Made by a program: the position numbers and the translations under genes
In this document: in pieces, positions 8,792 to 17,861 of the stretch
Layout: each line of letters starts with the position of its first letter
How positions within the stretch are numbered: position 1 is the first letter of the stretch
Notes under the pieces: generated by a model
Databases searched by the model: none
What the model was told of the DNA's origin: nothing
The model's input: the letters and a program-made list of their open reading frames with translations, nothing else
Assembly: GCF_027214025.1 (NCBI RefSeq)
Contig: NZ_JAPWHB010000003.1
Span: forward strand, 1 to 64,000
Reading direction: 5' to 3'
Source: Parahoeflea alexandrii
Lineage (GTDB): Bacteria > Pseudomonadota > Alphaproteobacteria > Rhizobiales > Rhizobiaceae
Length of the DNA stretch: 64,000 nucleotides

Positions 8792-9040
8792 GGGCACGGC
8801 CCGCAACTTGCGTCGATTTGGCGAGGTGCGGTTCAGCGGGGCAACCGCTTAAGGATTTCGCCGCCATCCGAGATCCTGTCACATCTCCCAAGCCGCCAAT
8901 GCTTGGGCACCTGTCCGGACTGCGGGCGGTCAAACCGAAGATTTCAAAGTCGGTATCTGCGGCGTCCAGCTTAGGGATGGCCAAGTTGTTCAGCCATATT
9001 AACCTGGCAAAGGGGGGAGTGCCTGAAGATACCGTCGTCA
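8792..9040. other. Non-coding spacer
   Basis: About 250 bp between the TRAP operon and the IS6-like remnant. Frames are open in places but have no recognisable motifs or ribosome-binding site. I see no gene, tRNA or convincing terminator here. Confidence 0.5.
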
Positions 9041-9328
9041 ATGCAGCGCCTCAAGGGCTATCGCTTCCCCTTCGAATCACCATCTCGCGGTCTGGACGTA
9101 CCATCGGTTCTCGCTGAGCGCGGCGGATATGGAGGATCTGCCTGCCGGGTCTGGCGTGAAACATTGGCAATGGCGGGCAGCAGACCCCAGCGGCGACGCG
9201 AGGAGATCATGGTGCGGATAAGTCGCCAAAGCGGTCACAAGGGTTGCTTGCCGCCCATGACCAGATCAACTCGATCTTACGCCCACGGCACTATCGCCTC
9301 ACCGCAACATCCTGGCGACACTCCAGTG
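9041..9328 (+). pseudogene. IS6-family transposase remnant
   Basis: Two pieces of one transposase survive on this strand. From 9041, RLKGYRFPFE matches the IS6/IS26 N-terminus; after a one-base frameshift, AVWTYHRFSLSAADMEDL continues from 9087. From 9247, LAAHDQINSILRPRHYRLTA matches the C-terminus of the same family. The DDE core between them is deleted. The C-terminus is cut at about 9328, where the IS3-type end begins. Non-functional. Confidence 0.65.
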
Positions 9329-10145
9329 ATCTGCCCCCATCAGGTGGTCCGGTTTGATTGTTAGTGCATCATGGGCCTCTGGTCCATCGGGACAATGCTT
9401 TCCGGCGTGGGCGGGCGGTAGCCCAGAGCGCTATGCGGCCTGATGGCGTTGTAGTAGACACGCCATTGCTCGATGAGGATTTGCGCCTCCCTTAGGCTGT
9501 AGAAGTTTTCGCCGTTCAGCAGCTCGTCGCGGAAACGGGCGTTGAAGCTTTCGCAGTATCCGTTCTCCCATTGTGAGCCTGGCTCGATGTAGGCCGTCTT
9601 GGCTCCGACAGCTGCAATCCAATCTCGCACTTTCTGGGTGATAAGTTCCGGCCCATTGTCTGACCGAATGTATTCCGGTGGGCCGCGCAGGATGAACAGG
9701 TCTGTCAGAGCATCCAGCACGTCCGTTGAGTTGAGCTTGCGGTCCACGCGGATCATGAGTGTCTCCCTGGTATATTGGTCGATGATATTCAGTGTCCGAT
9801 AGACGCGGCGGTCAGCGGTTCGATCCTGGACGAAGTCGTAGGACCAAACGTGGTTTGGCCGTTCCGGTCTGAGACGCACACATGATCCGTCGTTCAGCCA
9901 AAGCCGCTCCTTTTTCTTCTGCTTTTGTGGAACTTTCAGCCCTTCACGCCACCAGATGCGCTCGACCCGTTTATGGTTCACGCACTGCCCGGCAGGCGAT
10001 TGCGCAGCAGTCTGCCGAGAGGGGGCCAGCCCGCGTTGTTCAACAGGCCGGTGACCATCCGATATCCATAACGGCCGAATCTGTCGGCCAGTTCGATGAT
10101 ATCATCGGTCAGCCGTTCTTCATCAGCGCGGCAGAGTGTGCGTGG
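9329..10145 (-). pseudogene. IS3-family transposase OrfB, 5'-truncated and frameshifted
   Basis: Reading from 9981 down to 9361 gives 206 aa of an OrfB integrase: the HTH-like NHKRVERIWWREGLKVPQ, then WSYDFVQDRT, SDNGPE and WENGYCESFNARFRDE, i.e. all three DDE regions, ending LGYRPPTPES. The N-terminal part lies in another frame at 9978-10145 (LTDDIIELADRFGRYGYR). About 35 extra bases containing stops separate the two. OrfA and the left element end are missing. The surviving end, TGATCTGCCCCC at 9329, cuts into the IS6 remnant, so this element landed in it. Inactive, though the DDE triad is intact. Confidence 0.85.
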
Positions 10146-10504
10146 CAATGTCATTTTCGGAGGCGGGCAGGGGCATATCGATCCGGGCGGACTTCGCAGT
10201 CGGCCTGACGAAACAACCTTTGCCAGAACCCCCGCCTTGATGCGCAACCTGATCCCCGCACTCACTCATACCGCCCTGCTGCGGTCATGGACCGGGCTCG
10301 AGGCGAACACGCCGGACGGGCTGCCGGTGATCGGCACATCCGCAGGCCACGACGGCTTCATCCACGCCTACCGGTTTTCCGGCCACGGCTTCGCCACGGG
10401 GCGAGGCGTCGGCGGAGCTCATTGTCCGCGGGCAAACCCGGATTGATCTGACTTCCTTCCATCCCGACCGTTTCACCGTAACCGCGCGCCCAGCTGCCCT
10501 TTGA
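10134..10504 (+). pseudogene. 3' remnant of an FAD-dependent (DAO-type) oxidoreductase
   Basis: After an IS junction near 10134-10145, the plus strand reads GNVIFGGGQGHID, then LLRSWTGLEANTPDGLPVIG and FIHAYRFSGHGFATG. This is the C-terminal FAD/substrate domain of a D-amino-acid-oxidase-superfamily protein of the HcnC/opine oxidase type. A frameshift after FATG moves the reading into ASAELIVRGQ and a normal-looking tail ending at the TGA at 10502-10504. The 5' two thirds were lost at the IS junction. It sits 20 bp before the aminotransferase and was probably its operon partner. Confidence 0.75.
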
Positions 10505-10524
10505 CCCCGCCACGGAGCCACGCC

Positions 10525-11877
10525 ATGACCGAGACCCTCGATCCCGCCAGGCACAGTCATATCTTCCACCGGTCGGCGCGGCACATACCGCCGCGCGCAA
10601 GCCACGGCGAGGGCGTGTGGATCTTCGACCAGACGGGTCGCCGCTATCTGGATGCTTGCGGCGGTGCAGCCGTATCGTGCCTGGGGCACGGCGATGCCGA
10701 GGTCGTCGGAGCTATCAGCGACCAAGCCGCTCGGCTGGCCTATGCCCACACCAGTTTCTTCACCACCGACGCCGCCGAAGACCTTGCAGATCTTCTCATC
10801 TCCGGCGCCCCGGAGGGATTGACGCGCGTTTACTTCCTTTGCGACGGATCCGAAGCAATCGAGACTGCGTTAAAAATGGCGCATCAATATCACAGGGAAT
10901 GCGGCCAGCCGGAGCGTCAACACATCATTGCGCGGGAGCAAAGCTATCACGGCAATACGCTCGGGGCCCTGTCGGCGGGTGGAAACGCCTGGCGCAGAGC
11001 GACCTACCAGGGCGTAATGCTGCCCTCGACCTCGCATATCGCGCCTTGCTGGGACTACCGGCTCAGTGGCGTTGACGAGACCCCCGAAGATTACGGCCGG
11101 CGCGCCGCTGATCTGCTGGAGGCGGAAATCCTGCGCGTCGGGCCCGACCGAGTGTCGTGTTTCGTGGCGGAAACGGTTGTCGGCGCCACGCTTGGCTGCG
11201 TTACGCCTGCGCCGGGCTATTTCGCTCGCATTCGCGAAATCTGCGACCGCTATGGCGTATTGCTTATCCTTGACGAGGTCATGTGCGGCATGGGCCGTAC
11301 CGGCACATTGCATGCGTGTGAACAGGAGCAAGTGCGGCCGGATATCCTGGTTGTAGCCAAGGGTCTGGGGGCGGGCTATGTGCCGCTCGGCGCAGTTCTG
11401 TGCTCGCAGCAATTGTTTGATGCCTTTGCACAAAGCTCCGGCGCGTTCATGCACGGCCACACCTTCGTGGGCCATCCCGTGGCCTGTGCGGCAGCTCTCG
11501 CGGTCCAGCGCGCGATCATGAACCGTGATCTTCTGGCCAATGTCCGGCTGCAGGGCGAACGATTGCGTGAGGGGCTGGAGGCGGCGCTGGGATTCCACCC
11601 GAATGTTGGCGACATCCGAGGCCGCGGTCTGTTTCATGCAATCGAACTGGTCGCCGATCGACGGACCAAGGCCTGCTTTGAACCGTCGCGGCGGATCCAT
11701 GCCGAAATACGCAACGCCGCGATGGCCCGTGGACTGATGGTCTACGCGATGGGAGGCACACTTGACGGTCAGAACGGAGATCACATCCTGATCGCTCCAC
11801 CCTATATCGCGACATCACAGGACATTGATAGAATCGTAGCCGAATTGGCGGATAGCGTCACAGCCATAGTGGGTTGA
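10525..11877 (+). CDS. Class III PLP-dependent aminotransferase
   Basis: 450 aa from ATG 10525, preceded by GGAG; the frame itself opens eight codons earlier at a TTG. Fold-type I class III features: GRRYLDACGG near the N-terminus, CDGSEAIETALKMA for phosphate binding, LILDEVMCGMGRTG with the cofactor-binding Asp, VVAKGLGAGYVPLGA with the PLP lysine, and HGHTFVGHPVACAAAL. Members move amino groups from omega or beta positions to pyruvate or 2-oxoglutarate. It stands alone today, but a broken FAD oxidoreductase precedes it, so its original operon has probably been damaged. It shares the family, not close identity, with the aminotransferase at 23030. Confidence 0.92.
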   Translation: MTETLDPARHSHIFHRSARHIPPRASHGEGVWIFDQTGRRYLDACGGAAVSCLGHGDAEVVGAISDQAARLAYAHTSFFTTDAAEDLADLLISGAPEGLTRVYFLCDGSEAIETALKMAHQYHRECGQPERQHIIAREQSYHGNTLGALSAGGNAWRRATYQGVMLPSTSHIAPCWDYRLSGVDETPEDYGRRAADLLEAEILRVGPDRVSCFVAETVVGATLGCVTPAPGYFARIREICDRYGVLLILDEVMCGMGRTGTLHACEQEQVRPDILVVAKGLGAGYVPLGAVLCSQQLFDAFAQSSGAFMHGHTFVGHPVACAAALAVQRAIMNRDLLANVRLQGERLREGLEAALGFHPNVGDIRGRGLFHAIELVADRRTKACFEPSRRIHAEIRNAAMARGLMVYAMGGTLDGQNGDHILIAPPYIATSQDIDRIVAELADSVTAIVG

Positions 11878-12332
11878 GCGAAGGTGCCGGATGGTGGAAT
11901 TGGTGCAGGGATGAAGTTTCAACATTTTGCATCTCTCCACCGCACCGCAGGCGCAAGGGCCGTCTTTCCGCGGCGCTCGAACGCAGTTGAACAGCCCAAC
12001 ACCCAGGAAACCTGCCGGAGAGACGTCACTTCGCATCCATGCAAATGGACGGTCAGATCAAAAGACTGGCATCCAAAAGCTATGGCAAAATATTTTTGGC
12101 TGAAAAACGATGGGTCACTACAAAGGCGTCATTGGACCGCTTTTTCGCGCCCGGTCATTCCCCACTCAACAGACAGAAGCTGCTATCGGCATCGCGATTT
12201 ACAACCGAACGCTTGCCCAGCCGTCGTGATGCATTCCTTGACGCGACGGCGCAGGACGCCGGCGCGCAGGCGAAACCAAATGGCCACTGATGAGCTATGA
12301 AAAACCCTGCCGTCACTCACCGGGATCCGGAT
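11878..12332. other. Intergenic region with a possible excisionase-like fragment
   Basis: About 455 bp between convergent genes. One frame, 12039-12290 on the plus strand, includes SKSYGKIFLAEKRWVTTKASLDRFF. This faintly resembles small helix-turn-helix or excisionase-type proteins (a wTT-K-ALDRFF pattern), but no ribosome-binding site is seen and similarity is weak. Otherwise I see nothing definite. Confidence 0.25.
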
Positions 12333-12686
12333 CTAGCGTGAGGCTTCAGAACATGCGGCCGTCACGATGATCTCGACCTTGAGCGTATCGCGTGCCAGTC
12401 GCGCTTGCCCGCAAGCGCGGGCAGGCGCATGGCCGGACGGGACCCAGGCGTCCCATACCGCGTTCATCTCGTCGAAATCCCGCATGTCGGACAGCCAGAT
12501 GATCGCCTGCAGGATACGGTCCGGGGAAGATCCCGCGCTGGCCAACAGCCGTTCGATCCGCGACAGGCAGTCGCGTGTCTGCTCGGCGACGGTTTCGCCA
12601 TCTCCGACCTGCCCGCACAGATAGGCGACGCCGTTGTGCCTGACGATCCTGCTCATGCGTTGCCCGGTTTCCAGCCGTTCGATCAT
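12333..12686 (-). CDS. RidA-family enamine/imine deaminase
   Basis: 117 aa, the usual RidA length. Family pattern: LCGQVG near residue 23, TRDCLSRIERLLASAG, then ILQAIIWLSDM and ARACGQARLA, with Arg in the position used for carboxylate binding in RidA proteins. It hydrolyses reactive imines or enamines released by amine-oxidising enzymes to ketones and ammonia. Its ATG overlaps the stop of the flavoprotein upstream (ATGA), so it is made with the HcnABC-like complex, whose imine product it plausibly clears. Confidence 0.88.
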   Translation of the reverse strand: MIERLETGQRMSRIVRHNGVAYLCGQVGDGETVAEQTRDCLSRIERLLASAGSSPDRILQAIIWLSDMRDFDEMNAVWDAWVPSGHAPARACGQARLARDTLKVEIIVTAACSEASR

Positions 12687-14080
12687 TTTCCCACCTCAAC
12701 TGTTTCATGCTCCGCCAATGCGGCGATTTCGCCCAACGTCACCGGTTTGAGCGGCGGGCGGATCCTGTAATAGCCGGTCGCATCCGGCGGAATGCCGTTC
12801 ATGTCCGACAGGATCCGCGTCACCGAAAGTCCGCAGTAGCGGCCCTGGCAGGGTCCCATTCCGGCGCGGACAAAGGCCTTGGCCTGGTTGGGACCGAGAC
12901 AACCCAACCCGGCCGTGCGCCTGATGTCGCCCGCGGTGACTTCCTCGCACCGGCAGACAATGGTGTCGTCGGCCGGCGCGAGGGCGCCCGGATAGGGTGG
13001 GTAGGCGCTGTCAATGAAGGGGCGGGCGGCGCGCTCCGCACCGAGACCGCTTCGCAGCGGGCGGGCCTCGGCATCGCGCTCCTCCTCCGTCATCCTGCCG
13101 AGGTCACGGGCGATTTCCAGCGCGGAGATCTCGCCTGCGAGCGCTGCAGCCCTGGCGCCGCCGATCCCGGCGCCGTCGCCCGCGATGAAAACGGTCGAGA
13201 CGGCCGTGCGTCCCCACTCGTCGCATTCCGGCGCAAAGCAGCCTTGTGCATCATCCCATCGATGCGGAATGTCGATGGATCGCGCAGCCTGGGTGTTGGG
13301 CACGACGCCGTGATGCAGCAGCACGGTGTCGCAGGCAATCCGGTGCCCGATGCCGCCAACGCGGAATGTCACGCCGCTTGCGTTCCGGTCGCCTTCGACA
13401 GCGATGTCAGAAGCACCAACATGGCGGGTTATGCCGGCGCGGCGCAATTCCCATAACATCCGGAGCCCCTTGAGCAGATAGGGCCAACCGCGCAACGCGC
13501 CGCCGAGATGGCGAAGCGATCTCGCCAGATCGGCCTTCGTTTGCGTTTCGACAAGGGCGAGAGGCGGAACACCGGCCCGCACCATCTGGGTCGCGACGAG
13601 GTAGAGAAGCGGCCCCGACCCGACCAGGACGGCGCGTTCGCAGGCAATGTCCGATTGCTTGAGCATGATCTGCGCCGCGCCGGCGGTCATCACGCCGGGC
13701 AAGGTCCATCCCGGCACCGGCATTGGCCGCTCCAGCGCGCCCGTGGCCAGCAGGATGCGCCTGCCTTCGGCGAGTTCAGCCTTGCCGTTCCGGGTGAAGT
13801 TGACGCGGGTTGCCTCCTCGATCTGCCACACGACCGCGCCTCTCAGGTGGGTGATGTTCTCGTGCGCCAGCCCCCGGGTGAGGGCCCGGCCGTCGGTGAA
13901 ATCGCTGCCAAGAATGGCGCCGCGGGTTTTGCTGGCGCGATCCACATCGCGGTAGATCTGCCCGCCCGGCGTCGGCTGTTCGTCGAGCAGCAGGACAGAC
14001 AATCCGGAACCGGCGGCGCGGCGGGCCGCCGACATGCCGGCCGGTCCGGCGCCAATGACGATCAGGTCGGCGCTATGCAT
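12683..14080 (-). CDS. HcnB/OoxA-like FAD/NAD(P) oxidoreductase subunit with BFD-type [2Fe-2S] domain
   Basis: 465 aa. Dinucleotide fold at the N-terminus (VIGAGPAGMSAARRAAGSG), a second nucleotide-binding region (VLVGSGPLLYLVA), and FIAGDGAGIGG before the C-terminal third. The last 90 residues contain VCRCEEVTAGDIRR and GPCQGRYC, a bacterioferritin-associated-ferredoxin-like iron-sulfur domain. This order is that of the HcnB, opine oxidase A and proline/hydroxyproline dehydrogenase alpha subunits. Together with the small ferredoxin-like subunit and the HcnC-like flavoprotein it should form a membrane-associated dye-linked amine or amino-acid dehydrogenase. The start overlaps the HcnA-like stop by 8 bp. 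Confidence 0.88.
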   Translation of the reverse strand: MHSADLIVIGAGPAGMSAARRAAGSGLSVLLLDEQPTPGGQIYRDVDRASKTRGAILGSDFTDGRALTRGLAHENITHLRGAVVWQIEEATRVNFTRNGKAELAEGRRILLATGALERPMPVPGWTLPGVMTAGAAQIMLKQSDIACERAVLVGSGPLLYLVATQMVRAGVPPLALVETQTKADLARSLRHLGGALRGWPYLLKGLRMLWELRRAGITRHVGASDIAVEGDRNASGVTFRVGGIGHRIACDTVLLHHGVVPNTQAARSIDIPHRWDDAQGCFAPECDEWGRTAVSTVFIAGDGAGIGGARAAALAGEISALEIARDLGRMTEEERDAEARPLRSGLGAERAARPFIDSAYPPYPGALAPADDTIVCRCEEVTAGDIRRTAGLGCLGPNQAKAFVRAGMGPCQGRYCGLSVTRILSDMNGIPPDATGYYRIRPPLKPVTLGEIAALAEHETVEVGK

Positions 14081-14390
14081 TGCCAGCCCCCTTGATCGCT
14101 CGGTTGATCGATGGCCTTTCGATCTGCAGCCCCTCGGTCACCTGCAGCATGCAGGCCTGGCGGTTGATCCCGTCGATTTCGACCAGGCAATCGTAGCAGG
14201 CGCCCATCATGCAGAACGGGCCACGCGGCGCGCCCGATAAGGGCGTATGGCGAAACGGCATCACACCGGCCACCAGCAGAGCGCCGGCAAGGTTTTCGCC
14301 CCGCGGCAGGGAAAGCTCGGAGGATCCGAAGCGAACGGTCACCCGGTCGGTTTCCGGGTCGATTTCACGAAACGGTGAATCGGGTTTCAC
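14073..14390 (-). CDS. HcnA-like (2Fe-2S)-binding small subunit
   Basis: 105 aa. The only well-placed start is GTG at 14390, with GGAGGTG at 14395-14401 seven bases upstream; it overlaps the end of the HcnC-like gene by 26 bp. The motif FCMMGACYDCLVEIDG and a later Cys in RQACML give the C-x4-C-x2-C-x(n)-C pattern of a plant-type ferredoxin fold. It corresponds to HcnA and to the small subunits of opine oxidase and hydroxyproline dehydrogenase, passing electrons between the flavin subunits. Not a stand-alone ferredoxin by context. Confidence 0.88.
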   Translation of the reverse strand: MKPDSPFREIDPETDRVTVRFGSSELSLPRGENLAGALLVAGVMPFRHTPLSGAPRGPFCMMGACYDCLVEIDGINRQACMLQVTEGLQIERPSINRAIKGAGNA

Positions 14391-15465
14391 TGAACACCTC
14401 CAAATCGGGCGCGGCGTCCGCCCCTTCGAGCCAGGCCGGCAGGAACCGGGCATGGGCCGCGGCAAGGGTGACGCCGCTGTGGCAGGTCACGAGATAGGCG
14501 CCCGGCATGTCCGGGCTTTGCTGGTAGATCGGCAATCCGTCAGGCGACAGGATCCGCAAGGCCCCCCAGCTGCGCACGAGTTGGGCCTTTGCCAGCACCG
14601 GAAAGGCGGCAATCGCTTCCGCTGCGAGCCCGGACAGGCCGGGCTGCGTGACCGTGTCGTCAAGGCCCACTTCCTCGTTGGTGGCGCCGATCTGAATGCC
14701 GCCTTCGTCGACCTGACGCGCTATCAGCGAGGGGCGGTTGATGAGTTTTGGAAGTTTTTCGGTGACCATCACCTGCCCTCGCTGCGGCCTGATCGGTGCC
14801 TTGAAGCCCATCATCGGTCCCAGCGCGGCAGCGCCAAGCCCGGCGGAGAGAACCGTCTTGCGGGCCTCGACTTCAGTGCCATCGTCACAGGAAATGCGGA
14901 ACAGGTCGGTCTTGTCGACGCGTGTCACCCGCTTGCCGTTGAGGATCACGCCGCCAAGCCGGCGGACATCGTCGGCCAGCGCGCGCAACAGCCTGAGCGG
15001 ATTGGCATGGCCATCCTGGTGATGCAGGATGGCGCCGACGACCCTGGGACCGATTGCCGGTTCCTCAAGCCGCAGGGCGTTGTGGCCGAGCACCTCGTAG
15101 GGGTAGTTGCCGCCAAGTTTTTGCTTGAGGATCTCGTATTTCGCGACGGTGGCTTCGAGACTCTCCTCCGAGAAATGGAGGTCGTAACCGCCCCTTTGCT
15201 CAAGGCCCAGATCATGCCCTGTGGCATCGCCCAGTTCGGCGGCGAAATCGGCCCAGGCGGCGGCAGAGGCTTGCGACCATTGCGCATAGCGCGGCTGGTT
15301 CATGCCCTTTGACTGCACCCAGACGAGACCGAAGTTGCCCCGGCTGGCGCGGAAAGACCCGTCATCGCCGTCGAGGACGGTCACCCGGAGACCGCGCTTG
15401 AGCAGGCCCCAGGCTGTCGAAAGGCCGACAATCCCGCCGCCGATTATGGCATAGTCCGAAGTCAT
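14365..15465 (-). CDS. HcnC/OoxB-like FAD-dependent amine dehydrogenase subunit (DAO family)
   Basis: 366 aa. N-terminal FAD fold AIIGGGIVGLSTAWGL with the acidic residue VLDGDD, and a C-terminal GALRILSPDGLPIYQ and GAYLVTCHSGVTLAA typical of glycine-oxidase and HcnC-like proteins. It would hold the catalytic flavin that oxidises an amino or imino acid C-N bond. It is the first enzyme gene after the TRAP importer in the operon dctQ-dctM-dctP-this-HcnA-HcnB-RidA. Relatives act on opines, D-amino acids, hydroxyproline or glycine; the substrate here is unknown but is presumably the TRAP cargo. Confidence 0.88.
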   Translation of the reverse strand: MTSDYAIIGGGIVGLSTAWGLLKRGLRVTVLDGDDGSFRASRGNFGLVWVQSKGMNQPRYAQWSQASAAAWADFAAELGDATGHDLGLEQRGGYDLHFSEESLEATVAKYEILKQKLGGNYPYEVLGHNALRLEEPAIGPRVVGAILHHQDGHANPLRLLRALADDVRRLGGVILNGKRVTRVDKTDLFRISCDDGTEVEARKTVLSAGLGAAALGPMMGFKAPIRPQRGQVMVTEKLPKLINRPSLIARQVDEGGIQIGATNEEVGLDDTVTQPGLSGLAAEAIAAFPVLAKAQLVRSWGALRILSPDGLPIYQQSPDMPGAYLVTCHSGVTLAAAHARFLPAWLEGADAAPDLEVFSETRFTVS

Positions 15466-15485
15466 GGAATTTCTCTCACCGGTTC

Positions 15486-15514
15486 ACCGGGGTGACGGCA
15501 ATCGCCACCCCGGT
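15486..15514. other. Intercistronic stem-loop after the TRAP receptor gene
   Basis: ACCGGGGTG at 15486-15494 pairs perfectly with CACCCCGGT at 15506-15514 across an 11-nt loop. It lies between the dctP-like stop and the flavoprotein start and has no T-run. It is therefore more likely an mRNA-stabilising or partial-termination hairpin that keeps receptor expression high than a full terminator. Confidence 0.55.
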
Positions 15515-15522
15515 ATTGGCTG

Positions 15523-16518
15523 TCACTTGGAAGCAGCCGCGACTTTGTCCAGGATCGCCTGACCCCATTCGGCGCCGACATCCTCCAGCACGGACGGCCA
15601 GACATCGGCGCGGACCTTTGCAGACATCGCGGCAAGATCTTCGTCCGAGAGCTTGGCCACGGTGGCGCCCAGTTCGTCAACCAGACGCTGCTCGTTGCGG
15701 GCCTGATCGGCTTCGGCAACGGTCCAGCGGGTTGCCTCGAATGCAGCCGCCTGCTCCTTCAAGGCGGCCTGATCTTCCGCGGAAAGGGCCGCGAGGCTCT
15801 CATTGGAGATGATCATGTACCAGACCTCGAAATGTGTGTTGGCGGGAATGTAGGTCTTGGTGACATCGCGGAACGACGCATAGTAGCCTTCGGCGCCCGA
15901 GCCGATGACGCCATCCACGACGCCTGTCTGAACGGCGGTGAAGGCTTCGGAGAACGGGATCGGCGACGGGATGTAGCCCAGCGCTTCGCCGGTCAGCTGG
16001 AACGACTTGATGCCAGGCACTCGCACCTTGATGCCGTTCGGCTCGGTGCTCGCCGGATTGGGGTTTTCCACGTTGAGCGAAATGCCGCCGAAATAGACCG
16101 GATAGGCAGCCAGCATGGTGATGTCCTGCTCCGCATAAAGGCCGGTCATGACGTCGCGCACCACGCCACCGGGACCGTAGATCTTGCGCGCCTGCGCCCA
16201 GGTTTCGGCCATGTAGGGAAACGAGGAGATCTGCATGCGGCGGTCGGCGGCAGCCGCCGCAGGCTGTGTCGCCATATCGAGCGCGCCGACGCTGATCCGC
16301 TCCTGCACGGTGGTGTAGTCGCCAAGCGCCGAGGCCGGGAACAGCTGGATTTCAACATCGCCGCCGGTGGCCTCAGAAACCGAGGCCGCAAAGGCGCGCA
16401 GCTCGACATCGACGGTGGCGTCCTGCGGGCGCACATGGCTCATCTTGAGGGTTTCGGCCAGGGCGGGCGAAGCGGCCATCAGGGTCGCAAGGGCGGTGGC
16501 AAGGATTGCGGTTTTCAT
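15523..16518 (-). CDS. TRAP transporter substrate-binding protein (DctP family)
   Basis: 331 aa from MKTAILATA; the frame opens at 16566, but AAGGAG lies just upstream of this ATG and a Sec signal peptide begins here, ending PALA-ET near residue 22. The mature chain has the DctP pattern GIKVRVPGIKSFQLTGEALG and FSEAFTAVQTGVVDGVIGSG. It delivers substrate to the DctQM pair encoded upstream in the same operon. Because an HcnABC-like dehydrogenase follows directly, the ligand is probably an amino or imino acid rather than a plain dicarboxylate. Confidence 0.92.
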   Translation of the reverse strand: MKTAILATALATLMAASPALAETLKMSHVRPQDATVDVELRAFAASVSEATGGDVEIQLFPASALGDYTTVQERISVGALDMATQPAAAAADRRMQISSFPYMAETWAQARKIYGPGGVVRDVMTGLYAEQDITMLAAYPVYFGGISLNVENPNPASTEPNGIKVRVPGIKSFQLTGEALGYIPSPIPFSEAFTAVQTGVVDGVIGSGAEGYYASFRDVTKTYIPANTHFEVWYMIISNESLAALSAEDQAALKEQAAAFEATRWTVAEADQARNEQRLVDELGATVAKLSDEDLAAMSAKVRADVWPSVLEDVGAEWGQAILDKVAAASK

Positions 16519-16562
16519 GAATTTCTCCTTTTGGTGGGTTGATGGGCTGAAGAAGGTCGGCC

Positions 16563-17861
16563 TCAATATCCGAACAGGCGCGGCAGATAGAGGGACAGGT
16601 CGGGCCAGAACGAGGTGAGGAACACGACGGGCACATAGCCAGTGACGATCAGGAACATCGCCGGCGGGATGACCTTGGTGACCTTGACCTTGCCGATCCG
16701 GGCGCCGAGGTAGAGGATCGAGGCATAGGGGGGCGTGACGCCGCCCATCGCCGTGTTGACACCCATGATCGCGGCGAACTGGACCGGACTGACCCCGATG
16801 GCGGTCATCAGTGGCAGCAACAGCGGCGCGATCAGGATTATCGCCGTCACGTCGTTGACGACCATGCCGACCAGGAACAGCAGGATGTTGATGAAGATCA
16901 GCAGCAGGACCTTGTTTTCGGTGATCAGGAAAATGCTCGACACGATCTGCTGCGGGATGCTTTCGTAGACGAACATCTGGCTCAGGATCATGGAAAAGAG
17001 GATCATGAACATGATCGCGCCGACGGCGGTGGCGGCCTCCTTGCCTGCGGCGAGGAAATTGGAGAGACGCAGGCCCTTGTAGACCAGGAAGCCAACCGGC
17101 ACCGAATAGATCACGGAAACCGCGGCGGCCTCGGTCGGTGTCATGATGCCACCATAGATCCCGCCGAGAATGATGACGGGCATCAACAGCGCCGGAAATG
17201 CGTGAATGCCGCGCCTGGCGACTTCGGTGGACAGCTCACCGAAGGTTGGCTTGTCATCGAGGATCAGGTTGAACTTGCGGCTGATCCACAGGTTCATGAT
17301 CGAGAAGCTGAGCATGATCAGAAGACCCGGCCCAAGCGTTGCAAGAAAGCAGGCAAGGATCGAGGTATCGGTCACCCAGCCATAGACGATCATCGTCACC
17401 GAAGGCGGGATCAGCAGTCCCAGGATCGACGAGTTGGCGATCAGCGCGGTCGCGTATTCCCGCGGATAGCCACGCTTTTCCATCTCTGGGATCAGGATCG
17501 GACCAATGGCGGCAATGCCGGTGAGACCCGACCCGGAAATGGCGCCGATGACGGCACAACTGACTGCCGCCACCACACCCAGACCGCCGCGGACGTGGCC
17601 GACGAATGCGTTGACAAATCGCAGGAGTGACGCCGCGATGCCGCTTTCGGACATGATCGTGCCAGCCAGCACGAACAGCGGGATTGCCAGCAGGATCGGG
17701 TTGCCGTGCTGCTGTACGCCCCACAGCATCATGCCCTTCATCGTCACATCGCCGATGAAATACATGACCATCAAGGCAGCCCCGAAGCAGTAGGGCAGCG
17801 GCACGCCGAGGGTCAGCGTGACCACCAGAACAGCGATGGCAATGAGCGCGATCTCGATCAT
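16563..17861 (-). CDS. TRAP transporter large permease (DctM family)
   Basis: 432 aa from MIEIALIAI at 17861; the longer frame to 18047 only reads through the DctQ gene in another frame. The ATG overlaps the DctQ stop (ATGA). Hallmarks include ISGSGLTGIAAIGPILIPEM, ILGLLIPPSVTMIVYG, MTPTEAAAVSVIY and GGVTPPYASILYLGARI. It is the sodium-coupled membrane subunit. About 12 hydrophobic segments are visible. Confidence 0.93.
   Translation of the reverse strand: MIEIALIAIAVLVVTLTLGVPLPYCFGAALMVMYFIGDVTMKGMMLWGVQQHGNPILLAIPLFVLAGTIMSESGIAASLLRFVNAFVGHVRGGLGVVAAVSCAVIGAISGSGLTGIAAIGPILIPEMEKRGYPREYATALIANSSILGLLIPPSVTMIVYGWVTDTSILACFLATLGPGLLIMLSFSIMNLWISRKFNLILDDKPTFGELSTEVARRGIHAFPALLMPVIILGGIYGGIMTPTEAAAVSVIYSVPVGFLVYKGLRLSNFLAAGKEAATAVGAIMFMILFSMILSQMFVYESIPQQIVSSIFLITENKVLLLIFINILLFLVGMVVNDVTAIILIAPLLLPLMTAIGVSPVQFAAIMGVNTAMGGVTPPYASILYLGARIGKVKVTKVIPPAMFLIVTGYVPVVFLTSFWPDLSLYLPRLFGY

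Noticed and set aside
9247-9357. IS6-like C-terminus running to the TGA at 9355
   Set aside because: Only codons to about 9328 match IS6 proteins; the rest matches the IS3 element end, so the reading past 9328 is accidental.
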